Of a DNA stretch of 64,000 nucleotides, positions 1-8,535 are shown piece by piece. The position numbers and the translations under genes were made by a program. Position 1 is the first letter of the stretch. Each line of letters starts with the position of its first letter. A model generated the notes under the pieces. It was not told the DNA's origin and made no database searches. It was given only the letters and a program-made list of their open reading frames with translations. The DNA is from Myxococcota bacterium (GTDB lineage Bacteria > Myxococcota_A > Bradymonadia > UBA7976 > UBA1532): contig CAUJDF010000039.1 of assembly GCA_963169045.1 (NCBI GenBank), positions 248,001 to 312,000 of the forward strand, written 5' to 3'.

Positions 1-145
1 ACCCCCGCTCGGCGCAGCGCAGACCGGCGGCGCAGTCGGCGTCGACGTCGCATCCGCGGCGCGTCGTCGAGCCGCCGTTCGGCAGGTCCGCCTCGTCGAC
101 GCAACCGGCGAGCGCGAGCAGCGCCAGCGGAATCAGCCTTCGCAC
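1..145 (-). CDS. Lipoprotein, partial (C-terminus outside the window)
   Basis: Reading the minus strand from GTG at 145 gives a short basic N-terminus, a hydrophobic stretch and a lipobox LALAGC, so the product is probably a secreted lipoprotein. After the Cys come VDEADLPNGG and a Cys-spaced segment (GCDVDADCAAGLRC), a pattern common in myxobacterial surface proteins. The reading runs off the left edge, so only about 48 residues are visible. The GTG start overlaps the last 13 bases of the upstream lipoprotein gene, which implies translational coupling. No function can be assigned from the visible part. Confidence 0.7.
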   Translation of the reverse strand, partial: MRRLIPLALLALAGCVDEADLPNGGSTTRRGCDVDADCAAGLRCAERG

Positions 146-663
146 AGCGAGCGGTCCATCAGGATGATCCAGGCGAGCCGGAACGAACCGGCGTCGGCGG
201 GCAGGTGCTGGTTCGGCGTCGTCGGTGGATCGGGCTCCTCGTCGGTCGACAGGAACGGCCGGTCGGCCACGACCACCTCGATCGCCACCGGCCCGTCGTT
301 GAGGAACTGGTTGCACGGATCCACGATCGACAGCGTGATCTGGGCGTCGGCGCCGGGCTCGATGCCGCGGCCGTTGCCGAAGCGCGGCGCCGCCGAGAGC
401 AGCGGGTTGTAGTCGACGAAGGCGCGCCAGAAGACCAGGTCGCCCGGGTTCGGATCGAAGATGCCGTCGATGCGCAGCACGAGCGTGCGTCCGTTCGTCG
501 CGGGATCGTACGGTACGACGTCGAGGTAGCTCGGCGTGACCGTGCTCGCCACGAAGTAGGGCGGCAGGTTCTCGACCTCGGGCTCCTCCTCGAGGGGCTG
601 GGGGACGAGACAGCCCGTGAGCAGCAGCCCTGCGGCGAGCGCTGAACGGAGAGTCCTGATCAA
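133..663 (-). CDS. Hypothetical lipoprotein
   Basis: About 176 residues. It starts at TTG (663), the only start codon near the signal peptide. The signal IRTLRSALAAGLLLTGC ends in lipobox LTGC, and a Glu/Pro-rich linker (EEEPEVENLPPYF) follows. The rest is polar and looks like a compact extracytoplasmic domain with a late Cys pair. It overlaps the downstream lipoprotein by 13 bases, so the two form a unit transcribed away from the RND-like gene at 820. I recognise no family. The TTG start is plausible but has only a weak ribosome-binding sequence. Confidence 0.72.
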   Translation of the reverse strand: MIRTLRSALAAGLLLTGCLVPQPLEEEPEVENLPPYFVASTVTPSYLDVVPYDPATNGRTLVLRIDGIFDPNPGDLVFWRAFVDYNPLLSAAPRFGNGRGIEPGADAQITLSIVDPCNQFLNDGPVAIEVVVADRPFLSTDEEPDPPTTPNQHLPADAGSFRLAWIILMDRSLCEG

Positions 664-819
664 GCGCGTTCCGTGGGGGCGTAAGCCGCGACGAACATAG
701 CACGCGGCCGGCGCGCCGCCCGATGAAACTGGACCCGAACCCGGCGCCTCGCCGCGGCGTCCGGATCGTGGTACCTGCACGTGCAGACGCCGCCGGCCGG
801 CGGCAGGGAGGGACGCCCG

Positions 820-3111
820 GTGTTGGGCAGGTGGTGCGAGCGATTGGCGGCGCTGGCCATGGCGGCGCGGCGCCGTGCGGTCCTCCTGGCCGGCCTGATG
901 GCCCTGGCGGCGGTCGCGCTCGCGGCCCTGCTGCCACGGCCGTCCGACTTCGAACACGCGCTGCCGCCCGCTCACCCGGCCGTCCAGGCCGCCGATGCGC
1001 GCCGCATGGCGCCGCTCTTCGAGCTCCACATCGTGTCGGCGGCCCCCGAGCGGCGCGCCGCGGCCGAAGCCGCGTTCGAAGCGGCGCTCGCCCGCCACGC
1101 GGCGGTCCTCGTGGCCGCGCGGGCCGCGCCCGGGCCCACGCCGCCGGCGCCCGACGCGACGGCGCTCGCCCGCCGCGTCGACGCCCTGGCGCCCCTGCTG
1201 GGGCTCGGCGAGGGCGCGCCGCCCGACGCCGTCGCCGCCGCCGTCGCGGCCCTCCCAGCCGAGGCGGATCTCGGGCCGGTCCGCGTCGCCCTGTTCGAGC
1301 TGTTCGAGCGCCTCCTGCGCGACGGCAAGCAGGTCTCGCCCGACGAGGTGGCGACCGGCCTGCGCGGCGCGGTGGATTTGCCCGGGATCATTCGGAATCC
1401 CGATGCGAGCTCCGCGCTGCGCCCGACCCCGTCGGCGCGCCTGTGGCTGCGCGCCGCGGGGGACGGACGCGCCGCCGTCCGCGACGTCGCCGCCGCGCTC
1501 GCCGCCGAGGGCGTGCAGGTCGAGGTCGGCGAGCCCCCCGACGAGGCGGTCCGGGCCGGGCGCGCGGCGCCGCCCTGGGGCGCATGGTTGGCGGCGGTCC
1601 TCGCCGGGCTGGCCGTCGCCGCCCTCGGCGGGTGGCGCGCGGGGCTGGGCGCCGCGGTCGTCGCCCTCGCCGCCTCCTCGATCCCGCTGGCGCTGCTGGC
1701 GCTCGCCGGCCTGCCGCTGGACGCCGGCGCCGCGATGGCGCTGACCTTGGTGGTCGCCGGCGCCGGCGCGGTGCACGTCCTGCTGGCGGGCCGCCTGCGC
1801 GCGCGACGGCCGGCGGGCGGGCTGCAGGGCGCGCTGCGCGAGGCGTTACGGACGGCGGTCCTGCCGGCGTGGAGCGCGGCGCTCGTGCTCACCGCCGCGG
1901 CGTTCGGCGAAGGCGCCGGCGCGACCATGGCGGCGGCCCGGGTGCTCGCCGGCGGCGCCGCGTCATGGATGCTCGTCTGGGCCATCCTCGCGCCGGGTGC
2001 GCTGGCCCTGGCGCCGCCGCCCGACCGGACGCTCGACGTGCTGAGCCGTCGACGCGCTCCCGCACCGCGACACGCCGCGGGCATCGCCGCGGCGGTCGCC
2101 GCGAGCGCCGCGCTGATGCTGGTGCGCGCGCCGGCCTGGCCGGAGGACAATCCGAAGACGGCGTCGCTCCGAGCGGTGGTCGTCCCGGCCACCGAGGTCG
2201 GCGCGCGGGCGGCGGCCCTCCGCGCGGCGGGCGCCGTCGTGGTCACGGCCGAAGATCCGCCGCCGTCGCGTCCGTCCGAGGTCGGGCTCGCGGCGCTGCG
2301 GACGGCGCTCGGGCGGATGCCGCACGCCGGCGCGCGTCCGATCCGCGGCGAGGGGCTCGAAGCGACGTTCGCGGCGCTCGCCGAGCGCGAAGACGAGCTG
2401 GGGCGCGCGGCGGCGCGGGTGCTGTCGGCCCTCGCGAGCGTGCCCGCCGGCGCGCGCGAGACCCGGCTCTACTACGTCGAGGGGGTGTTGCAGCGCGGGC
2501 TCGCGGCGCTGCGCGACGACGTGGAGCGGCTCCGAATCTGGGCCGGGACGCCCGCCGACGTCGCGCCGCCAGCGGAGCGGGTCGCCTTCCATCGCCTGCC
2601 GGACGACCGCGCGATCATCGTGGTGCCCCCGCATTCGGGGGGGGACACGGCGGGCGCAACGGCGGGGACGGTGGAGCGCGCGGCCCTCGCCCCCGCCGGG
2701 CCGCGGGCCACGCCGCGGCGTCTCGTCGCCTGGGGGCTGGCCCTCGCCGCCGTCGCGTTCGGCAGCGTGCTCAGCGCAGGCCGGCGCGCGCTGGCCCTCC
2801 TCGCACCGCCGGCGCTCGCCGCCGCGTGCGTCCTCGGCGTCGCCGGGCTGGCCGGACGGCCCGAGACGGCATTCGCGCCCTTGCTCGCGGCCGCCGCCGC
2901 CGCGCTTGCGCTGTTGCCCGCCGCCACCCTCGCGCGCGCGCGGCGTCACGACGAGGCGCCCCGCCTCCAGCCGCTCCTCGCGACTGGTCTTCTCGTCGCC
3001 GGGGCGCTCGCGGCGGCCGTCACTTTCGCGCCGTGGTCCGCTCTGCTCGCGCCCGCCCTCGCGCTCGCCGCCGCGCTGGCCGTCGCCGCCGCGCTGGCCG
3101 CCGCCGTCTGA
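820..3111 (+). CDS. RND/MMPL-like membrane transporter
   Basis: 763 residues from GTG at 820, chosen because AGGGAGGGA (805-813) lies 6-8 bases upstream. An earlier in-frame GTG at 781 has no such site. One membrane helix near residues 25-47 is followed by a long soluble Ala-rich domain, then a bundle of helices (about residues 245-400), a second soluble domain and a second helix bundle to the C-terminus. This two-fold arrangement, with many Gly/Ala in the helices, is that of RND-superfamily predicted exporters (MMPL/HpnN type). Substrate and partners cannot be read from the sequence. The short loops and lack of a clear Asp relay make the exact subfamily uncertain. It faces the following gene across a palindromic repeat. 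Confidence 0.62.
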   Translation: MLGRWCERLAALAMAARRRAVLLAGLMALAAVALAALLPRPSDFEHALPPAHPAVQAADARRMAPLFELHIVSAAPERRAAAEAAFEAALARHAAVLVAARAAPGPTPPAPDATALARRVDALAPLLGLGEGAPPDAVAAAVAALPAEADLGPVRVALFELFERLLRDGKQVSPDEVATGLRGAVDLPGIIRNPDASSALRPTPSARLWLRAAGDGRAAVRDVAAALAAEGVQVEVGEPPDEAVRAGRAAPPWGAWLAAVLAGLAVAALGGWRAGLGAAVVALAASSIPLALLALAGLPLDAGAAMALTLVVAGAGAVHVLLAGRLRARRPAGGLQGALREALRTAVLPAWSAALVLTAAAFGEGAGATMAAARVLAGGAASWMLVWAILAPGALALAPPPDRTLDVLSRRRAPAPRHAAGIAAAVAASAALMLVRAPAWPEDNPKTASLRAVVVPATEVGARAAALRAAGAVVVTAEDPPPSRPSEVGLAALRTALGRMPHAGARPIRGEGLEATFAALAEREDELGRAAARVLSALASVPAGARETRLYYVEGVLQRGLAALRDDVERLRIWAGTPADVAPPAERVAFHRLPDDRAIIVVPPHSGGDTAGATAGTVERAALAPAGPRATPRRLVAWGLALAAVAFGSVLSAGRRALALLAPPALAAACVLGVAGLAGRPETAFAPLLAAAAAALALLPAATLARARRHDEAPRLQPLLATGLLVAGALAAAVTFAPWSALLAPALALAAALAVAAALAAAV

Positions 3112-3115
3112 CCTC

Positions 3116-3304
3116 GACTCGAATCCCACCTCGAGCTTCACCATTTCGGCGTCGACGAGGCCGAGCGACGACCGAGTCGCCGCAAGGAGCAAGGCGAGTT
3201 TCGGTCGAAGGCGTGCTCGTGGCACGTCGAGACCTGCGCCGCGCGACGCAGCGGCCGCCGGTCGGGGCCGGCTGCAGGCAGCCGAAGGCGGGGAAACTCG
3301 AGTC
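3116..3304. repeat. Palindromic intergenic repeat, copy A
   Basis: About 189 bases filling the gap between two converging genes. The sequence matches 44494-44674 over its whole length. Shared segments include ATTTCGGCGTCGACGAGGCC, TTTCGGTCGAAGGCGTGCT and CGGTCGGGGCCGGC. Its right end, GCCGAAGGCGGGGAAACTCG then AGTC, is the inverse of the left end of copy B. The left end of copy A has diverged and contains about a dozen extra bases. The final GACTCGAG, read on the minus strand, begins with the G of the neighbouring TAG stop codon. It may be a MITE-like element or a bidirectional terminator. Confidence 0.85.
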
Positions 3305-4344
3305 TAACGCTGGAAGCGGGCCCGCAGCCGAGCCTCGACCGTCGGCGGCACGAACTCGGCGACGCTGCCGCCGTTGGCGGCCACCTCGCGAATCAGGCTC
3401 GACGACAGATAGAAGTGGTCTTCGCCGGTCATCATGAAGATCGAGTCGACCTGGTCCGAAAGCCGGCGGTTCATGCTGGCCATCTGGAACTCGTACTCGA
3501 AGTCGCTCACGGCCCGCAACCCACGGATCAGAAAGCGGAATCCGCGTTGGTGCGCGTAGTCGACGAGCAGTCCCGAGAAGCCGGTGACCTCGACGCGGTC
3601 CTCGCCGGCGAAGACCTCCTGGATCATCGCCACGCGCTCCTCGTCGGAGAACAGCGGCGTCTTGCGGATGTTGCACGCCACCGCCACGACCACCCGGTCG
3701 AACAGCTTCAGCGAGCGGTGCACGATGTCGACGTGCCCGTTGGTGATCGGATCGAACGACCCCGCATAGAGGGCGACGCGCATGGCGGGCTCCTGCGTGA
3801 AGACGGTGACGCCGGTGTCCCCATAACGGCGCTCGAAGACGGTTGCAAGGTTCTCGGGCGCTTCGGGCGGCCGTCCGGCGCGGTGCTCGACGCAGACGAG
3901 GCCGCCGGGGGCGAGCCAGCCGCCGCGCAGGACCGCCTCGAGCGTCGGTCCGGCGAGGCCCGCGTCGTACGGCGGATCGATGAAGACGACGTCGAAGGGG
4001 GTGGCCTCGCCGGCCAGGAACGCCTCGACGCGCCGGCGCACGACGCGCAGGCGATCGCCCGCGGCGGCGTCCACGCGGCGCGCGTTCTCGGCGAGGGCGG
4101 CGGCGATGCGCGCGTCCTGCTCGACGAAGCAGACCGTCGCCGCGCCGCGGCTGTACGCTTCGAGACCCAACGTGCCCGCGCCGCCGAACAGGTCGAGCAC
4201 CCGCGCGCCCTCGAAGGCGACGCCGAGCCGGTGCTCGAGCACGTTGAAGATCGCCTCGCGCACGCGGTCGGCCGTCGGCCGCACGGGGCCGTCGGGCACG
4301 CTCAGCCGGCGTCCGCGCGCAATCCCGCCGATGATCCTCACCAT
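3304..4344 (-). CDS. rsmD-coaD: In-frame fusion: 16S rRNA m2G966 methyltransferase (RsmD) plus phosphopantetheine adenylyltransferase (CoaD)
   Basis: 346 residues from ATG at 4344, two bases after the kinase stop. Residues 1-187 are RsmD: the SAM-binding loop VLDLFGGAGTLGLEA and the catalytic motif VFIDPPYD are present. Residues 188-346 are CoaD: AGSFDPITNGH with its (T/H)xGH motif, and the late LSSSLIRE motif. CoaD makes dephospho-CoA from phosphopantetheine and ATP, the fourth step of coenzyme A synthesis. RsmD and CoaD are often adjacent, but here the linker (TVFTQEPAMRV) has no stop codon. The CoaD ATG at 3783 has an AGGAG six bases upstream, so CoaD may also be made alone by internal initiation (3304-3783). 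Confidence 0.92.
   Translation of the reverse strand: MVRIIGGIARGRRLSVPDGPVRPTADRVREAIFNVLEHRLGVAFEGARVLDLFGGAGTLGLEAYSRGAATVCFVEQDARIAAALAENARRVDAAAGDRLRVVRRRVEAFLAGEATPFDVVFIDPPYDAGLAGPTLEAVLRGGWLAPGGLVCVEHRAGRPPEAPENLATVFERRYGDTGVTVFTQEPAMRVALYAGSFDPITNGHVDIVHRSLKLFDRVVVAVACNIRKTPLFSDEERVAMIQEVFAGEDRVEVTGFSGLLVDYAHQRGFRFLIRGLRAVSDFEYEFQMASMNRRLSDQVDSIFMMTGEDHFYLSSSLIREVAANGGSVAEFVPPTVEARLRARFQR
3790..3794 (-). promoter_or_regulatory. Shine-Dalgarno site inside the rsmD-coaD fusion
   Basis: On the minus strand AGGAG stands six bases before the ATG at 3783 that begins the CoaD domain. It suggests that CoaD was, and perhaps still is, translated as a separate 159-residue protein in addition to the fused product. 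Confidence 0.6.
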
Positions 4345-4346
4345 CG

Positions 4347-6443
4347 CTATGTGCCCGTCGCCGGAGGTTCGGTCCGCCGCCGGTGCTCGCCCGTCAGGGA
4401 GACGTCGGCGGCGAGCGGCAGCCGCACCGTCATCGTCGCGCCCCGCCCCGGCCGGGAGTGCACCGTGATGTCGCCGCCGTGGTTCTGGACGATGCGCTGG
4501 CTGATCGCCAGCCCCAGGCCCGTGCCGCCCTTCTTGGTCGTGAAGAAGGGGACGAACAGGTTGCGCCGGACGTCGTCGGGGATGCCCGGGCCCGTGTCGC
4601 GCACCCGGATCTCGACACGCCGCCGCACGCCGTCCGGCCGGTCCGCCGCGCGCTCGCTGACGAGCGCCGTCGACAGCTTGAGCTCCCCTCCGGTCTCGGC
4701 CATCGCCTCGCACGCGTTGCGCGCGAGGTTCAGGCACACCTGCAGCAGTTGGTCGCCGTCGCCGAGCACCGGCGGCAGGTCTGCCGCCAGGTCGACCTGG
4801 ACGCGCACGGGCGGATCGCGCTCCTCGGCGCGCAGCAGCATCGCCAGCCGCTCGACCACCGGCGCCACGTCCATCGGCTGCAGCCGCCCGCGGTAGGGCC
4901 GCGCATAGTCGAGGAACTGCCGCACCACGCCGTCGAGGCGGTCGACCTCCTCGATGATGACCTGCACCATCTCGCGCTGCTCCTCGTCGACGTCCCCCGG
5001 CGAGAGCAGCTGTCCGGCGGCCTTGATGGCGCCGAGCGGATTGCGGATCTCGTGCGCCAGACCCGCCGCCATCTCGCCGAGCGCCGAGAGCCGATCGCGC
5101 TCCTTGAGCCGCTCGAAGAGCTCCGAGTTCTCGACGACGGTGGCCGCCTGCGCCGCGATGCCGGCCACCAGCCGGATCTCGTCGCTCGAGAACGCCTCGC
5201 TCAGCCGGTCGTCCTGAACGTTCAGGAAGCCCAGCAGACGGTCGCCCGAAAGGAAGGCGAAGCTGAGGTCCGCCGACAGGTCGTCCATGGTCTCGAGGAC
5301 GGCCTGGACCGTCTGCCGGCGGGCCGAGTCGTCGTCGCGGGAGTGGTCGCGCAGCTCCGACTCGAGCTGCTCCCGCGCCAGGACGCGCTCGCGCCGCAGC
5401 GCCTCGAGGAAGGGCCGCTGCGTCACCACGTCGATGCGCTGCGGCTCCACCGGCCCCACCGAGCGCGTCATGAAGAAGCCGCGCTCGTCGCCCTCGAGCA
5501 GGAACACGCTGGCGTGCGTGATCCGCCGCGAGGCCTCGAGGCGCGCGAGCAGCCGCTCCGAGAGCTCGTTGAGCGCGATCACGCTCGCCAGCTCCCGGCG
5601 CAGCTTCGCCATCTGCATCTGCAGGTCGTACTTCTCCTGGAAGAGCAGGCGCCCGAGCCACGTGGTGACGAGCTGCTTGAGCGGCTCGAACAGGAAGATC
5701 AAGACGATGCTGGCGAGCAGCGTGTTGAAGAAGAAGAGGCCCAGCCGGCCGCCGACCCAGACGACGAGGGCGGTGTAGACGAGCGCGATCACCACCGCCT
5801 GGATGACGAGGGCCAGCCCGCGGCCCAGCAGCTCCTCGAGGTCGAGCAGCCGCGACCGCTGGATGACCTGCATCCAGAAGTACATATAGAAGACGGTGAA
5901 CAGGTGACCGATGGCCGGGAAGGGGATCTCGATCAGCGGGAGCAGGTCGAGGCCGCTGAAGGCGACCGACGCCGCGCCGCCGATGACGAGGTACAGGAGG
6001 CGCTGGCCCTCCACGGGCGTGTCGGCCTTGCGGTAACGCTTGTAGAGGCGGGCGACGCACCAGCCCACCACCGCCAGCACGTAGAAGGTGATGAGGACGC
6101 CGAGCGTGAGGCTGTCGCCGAGGCGCGTGGCCAGCAGGACGACGGAAACCGCCGTCGCCGGGGTCACGACCGACCACGCCACGCGGTCCGTCTCGCCGAG
6201 GAAGCGGTCGTAGAAGCGCAGCGCCGCCCACGGGACCATCACCGCCGCCAGCAACACCACGCGCCCGAACACCGGCCCGCCGACGACGCCGTCGAGGAAG
6301 AACACGAGGTTGTAGGCGAACAGCGCCCCGAGGAACGTGGCGAACGAGCGCCGGTGCACGACGCGTCGCTGGAAGAGGACGTTGACGCCCAGCGCCAGCA
6401 GCAGGACGGCGGCGATGAGCGCGCTCTGGGTTTGAATGCCCAC
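4347..6443 (-). CDS. Membrane sensor histidine kinase with GAF domain
   Basis: 698 residues. Residues 1-270 hold about eight hydrophobic helices, a multi-pass sensor region of the 7TM type. A GAF-like domain follows (about 310-440, ending VAGIAAQAATVVENSELFERL). Next are the HisKA dimerisation helix with phospho-acceptor His464 in AHEIRNPL, then the ATPase with N box NLARNACEAM, G1 DTGPGIP and G2 GGTGLGL. It would autophosphorylate and pass phosphate to a response regulator, but none is encoded nearby. It is the first gene of a unit with rsmD-coaD, whose ATG lies two bases after the kinase stop, and it is divergent from the MinD-like ATPase gene at 6525. The signal is unknown. Confidence 0.93.
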   Translation of the reverse strand: MGIQTQSALIAAVLLLALGVNVLFQRRVVHRRSFATFLGALFAYNLVFFLDGVVGGPVFGRVVLLAAVMVPWAALRFYDRFLGETDRVAWSVVTPATAVSVVLLATRLGDSLTLGVLITFYVLAVVGWCVARLYKRYRKADTPVEGQRLLYLVIGGAASVAFSGLDLLPLIEIPFPAIGHLFTVFYMYFWMQVIQRSRLLDLEELLGRGLALVIQAVVIALVYTALVVWVGGRLGLFFFNTLLASIVLIFLFEPLKQLVTTWLGRLLFQEKYDLQMQMAKLRRELASVIALNELSERLLARLEASRRITHASVFLLEGDERGFFMTRSVGPVEPQRIDVVTQRPFLEALRRERVLAREQLESELRDHSRDDDSARRQTVQAVLETMDDLSADLSFAFLSGDRLLGFLNVQDDRLSEAFSSDEIRLVAGIAAQAATVVENSELFERLKERDRLSALGEMAAGLAHEIRNPLGAIKAAGQLLSPGDVDEEQREMVQVIIEEVDRLDGVVRQFLDYARPYRGRLQPMDVAPVVERLAMLLRAEERDPPVRVQVDLAADLPPVLGDGDQLLQVCLNLARNACEAMAETGGELKLSTALVSERAADRPDGVRRRVEIRVRDTGPGIPDDVRRNLFVPFFTTKKGGTGLGLAISQRIVQNHGGDITVHSRPGRGATMTVRLPLAADVSLTGEHRRRTEPPATGT

Positions 6444-6524
6444 GGCGCGTCAGGGTGGCGCGGGCGGCGGCGCCGCTCAAGGCCCACGTGGCGCGGGGCC
6501 CTCCGGTTGGGGTACACAGGACGC

Positions 6525-7595
6525 ATGGGCCAGGACCGCCGCCATGACGAGGACGAGAAGCGCATGACCGCGCTGCGCGGCCCGACCACCGTCGACGACT
6601 CGATCGAGGACGCCGAGGACGCCCTCGACGAGAGCGCCGTCGACCTTCCGTCGCTCGCCGGCCAGATCCCGTGGAGCGACGAGCGCGAGGGCCCGTTCGT
6701 GGTGGCGCTCGTCGGCGGCAAGGGGGGCGTGGGTACGAGCCTCGTCGCCGCCAACGTCGCGGTGTTCCTCTCGCGCCTCGGCCGCGAGGTGGTCGTGGCC
6801 GACGGGGCCGCCGGCGGCGCGAACCTACACACCTACCTGGGCGTGGAGCCTCTGCTGCCGTCGCCGGCCTCGCTCCTGCGCGCGCCCGGCCCGCCGCGCC
6901 TCGATCGCGTGCCCGGCATGAGCCTGCGCCTGTGCCGTCCGCCGAGGCCGATCGGCGGTGGTCCCGACGCACCCGCCCGCCGGGAGGTCCTCGAGACCAC
7001 GCTGGGCGTCGACGCCGACGTCGTCGTGCTCGACCTCGGCGCGCAGGCCGATCCGCTCACGCTCGACACCTTTCTCGCCGCCGACGCCGGGGTGATGGTG
7101 GTCATGCCGGAGCCGGCCGGCGTCGAGCGCACCTACGCGTTCCTGCGGGAGGCGCTCGTGCGGCGGCTCGTCAGCGGCGACGACCGCCCCGCCCGCGAGG
7201 CCCGCGCGCTGCTCGAGGCGGACGAGGGCGACGAGCTCGGCACGCCGAGCCGCCTCGTGGCCGCCCTGGCGGCGGTCGATCCCGACGCCGCCGACGCGAT
7301 CCGCGCCCGGGTGCTGGCGTTCACCCCGCACGTGCTGCTGAACAAGTGCCGCAGCCGTGCCGACACGGAGCTCGTCGACGGCATCGTCAGCGCGCTGCGC
7401 CGCCGCTGGGGCGTCAGCGCCGAGCCGCTCGGCGCGCTCGAATACGACGACGCCGCGTGGCACTCGGCCCGCCGGCGCCGGCCGCTGCTCATCGAGTACC
7501 CGGGATCGGCGCTGGCGGAGCGCATCGAGCGCATGGCGCGCCGGCTGCTGGCGCTGGCCGTCCGCCAGCCGGTCCGCGACGAGCGCAGGGGATGA
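6525..7595 (+). CDS. MinD/ParA-family P-loop ATPase
   Basis: 356 residues. An acidic N-terminal tail of about 55 residues precedes VVALVGGKGGVGTS, a deviant Walker A with the signature Lys66 and KGGVGTS at 66-72. The later DVVVLDLGA matches the Walker B region of SIMIBI-class ATPases (MinD, FlhG, ParA). Such proteins dimerise on ATP and position cell structures. The D following the P-loop helix (VVVADGAAGGANLHTYLG) resembles FlhG. No amphipathic MinD membrane tail is evident at the C-terminus, which is Arg-rich. Its stop overlaps the start of the J-domain/HTH gene (ATGA), so the two are probably translationally coupled and functionally linked. Confidence 0.88.
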   Translation: MGQDRRHDEDEKRMTALRGPTTVDDSIEDAEDALDESAVDLPSLAGQIPWSDEREGPFVVALVGGKGGVGTSLVAANVAVFLSRLGREVVVADGAAGGANLHTYLGVEPLLPSPASLLRAPGPPRLDRVPGMSLRLCRPPRPIGGGPDAPARREVLETTLGVDADVVVLDLGAQADPLTLDTFLAADAGVMVVMPEPAGVERTYAFLREALVRRLVSGDDRPAREARALLEADEGDELGTPSRLVAALAAVDPDAADAIRARVLAFTPHVLLNKCRSRADTELVDGIVSALRRRWGVSAEPLGALEYDDAAWHSARRRRPLLIEYPGSALAERIERMARRLLALAVRQPVRDERRG

Positions 7596-8215
7596 GCATG
7601 GACCTCGGCACCAGCTACTACGCGCTTCTCGAAATCGATCCGGGCGCCAACGAGGACGACATCCGCCGGGCGTACAAGCGCCTGGTGAAGCTCTTCGACG
7701 CCGAGGGGCCGGTGGTCTACGGGCTGTACCCCGACGAGGAGGTGGAGACGCTGTCGCGCGCGCTGCGCGAAGCCTACGAGACGCTGATCGACGCCGACAA
7801 GCGACGCCGCTACGACCTCGGCCTCTTCCCCGAGGGCCACCCGAGCCTGCGCCGCGCGGACCAGCGCGAGGCCGCTTCGCAGCCGCGGCGGCGCCCGGAG
7901 CCGCCCGCCGATCCGCTCGCCGCCCTCGACCTCCCCGAGACGACGCCGCTGAGGGGCGCCGTCCTGCTGCGCGTGCGCGAGGTCTGCCATCTGAGCCTGC
8001 AGGACATCGCCGAGCGGACGAAGATCAGCATGTTCACCCTCCGCTGCATCGAGGGCGAGCACTACGCCGACCTGCCCGCGCGCGTGTACCTGCGGGGATT
8101 CCTGCGTCAGATCGCGGACATGCTGCGCCTCGACGCCGATCGCCTCGTCCGCGACTATCTGGCGGCCTATGACGACTGGCAGCGCACGTTCGAGAGCAAG
8201 TCCTGGCCTGGTTGA
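7592..8215 (+). CDS. J-domain-like protein with RodZ-type helix-turn-helix
   Basis: 207 residues from the ATG of the ATGA overlap with the ATPase gene. Residues 6-68 follow the DnaJ fold (YYALLEIDPGANEDDIRRAY to DKRRRYDLG). The HPD tripeptide needed to stimulate Hsp70 is missing: the loop reads KLFDAEGPVVYGLYPDEE. After a Pro/Arg linker, residues 118-195 match an HTH_25 domain as in RodZ (LQDIAERTKISMFTLRCIEG, ARVYLRGFLRQIA). RodZ-type domains bind MreB and the cytoskeleton. No membrane helix follows, so this is a soluble protein. Pairing with a MinD-like ATPase suggests a role in cell positioning or polarity, which is inference. Confidence 0.85.
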   Translation: MSMDLGTSYYALLEIDPGANEDDIRRAYKRLVKLFDAEGPVVYGLYPDEEVETLSRALREAYETLIDADKRRRYDLGLFPEGHPSLRRADQREAASQPRRRPEPPADPLAALDLPETTPLRGAVLLRVREVCHLSLQDIAERTKISMFTLRCIEGEHYADLPARVYLRGFLRQIADMLRLDADRLVRDYLAAYDDWQRTFESKSWPG

Positions 8216-8246
8216 CGGACCGCCGGCCCTGGACTAGTTTCGCCGC

Positions 8247-8513
8247 ATGTCGAACATCAATACGCCCGAGGCCGCGCTGCGGCTGGCCCGCACGATCGCC
8301 TCCGACATCCTGCTGTACAACAAGGAGAAGATCGCCGAGGGCCTCAAGAGCGACAAGCTCTTCGACGTCCTCGCCGAGGACATCGCCGAGGGCCGCAAGC
8401 TGTACGAGAGCCGCGTCACGCCCGACCTGCGCGACCAGTACAACTTCCTCGACCGGGCGCTCGTCGACGTGCTCGTCAAGTCGAGCGCGCGGGTCCCCAC
8501 GAACATCTGGTAG
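8247..8513 (+). CDS. Small conserved-looking hypothetical protein
   Basis: 88 residues, charged and helical, with no signal peptide, membrane segment or Cys. Features include an N-terminal SNINTPEAALRLARTIASD helix, Lys/Glu-rich heptads (KEKIAEGLKSDKLFDVLAED) and an abrupt VPTNIW C-terminus. It sits between the J-domain/HTH gene and the pseudouridine synthase on the same strand, with 31 bases before it. The codon pattern is like that of its neighbours and no opposing frame looks better. I do not recognise the family. A small helical partner of the preceding two genes is possible but unsupported. Confidence 0.75.
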   Translation: MSNINTPEAALRLARTIASDILLYNKEKIAEGLKSDKLFDVLAEDIAEGRKLYESRVTPDLRDQYNFLDRALVDVLVKSSARVPTNIW

Positions 8514-8535
8514 CGCGACGACCCCGACCGTCTCC

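Noticed and set aside
723-3437. Frame of about 900 codons overlapping the RND-like gene
   Set aside because: Its translation is almost only Arg, Gly, Ala and Pro, and it crosses the repeat; the other plus frame has proper membrane helices and a ribosome-binding site.
3020-3676. Minus-strand reading frame across palindromic copy A
   Set aside because: It reads through repeat DNA and antisense of coaD; a matching frame occurs in copy B, which shows it comes from the repeat rather than from a gene.
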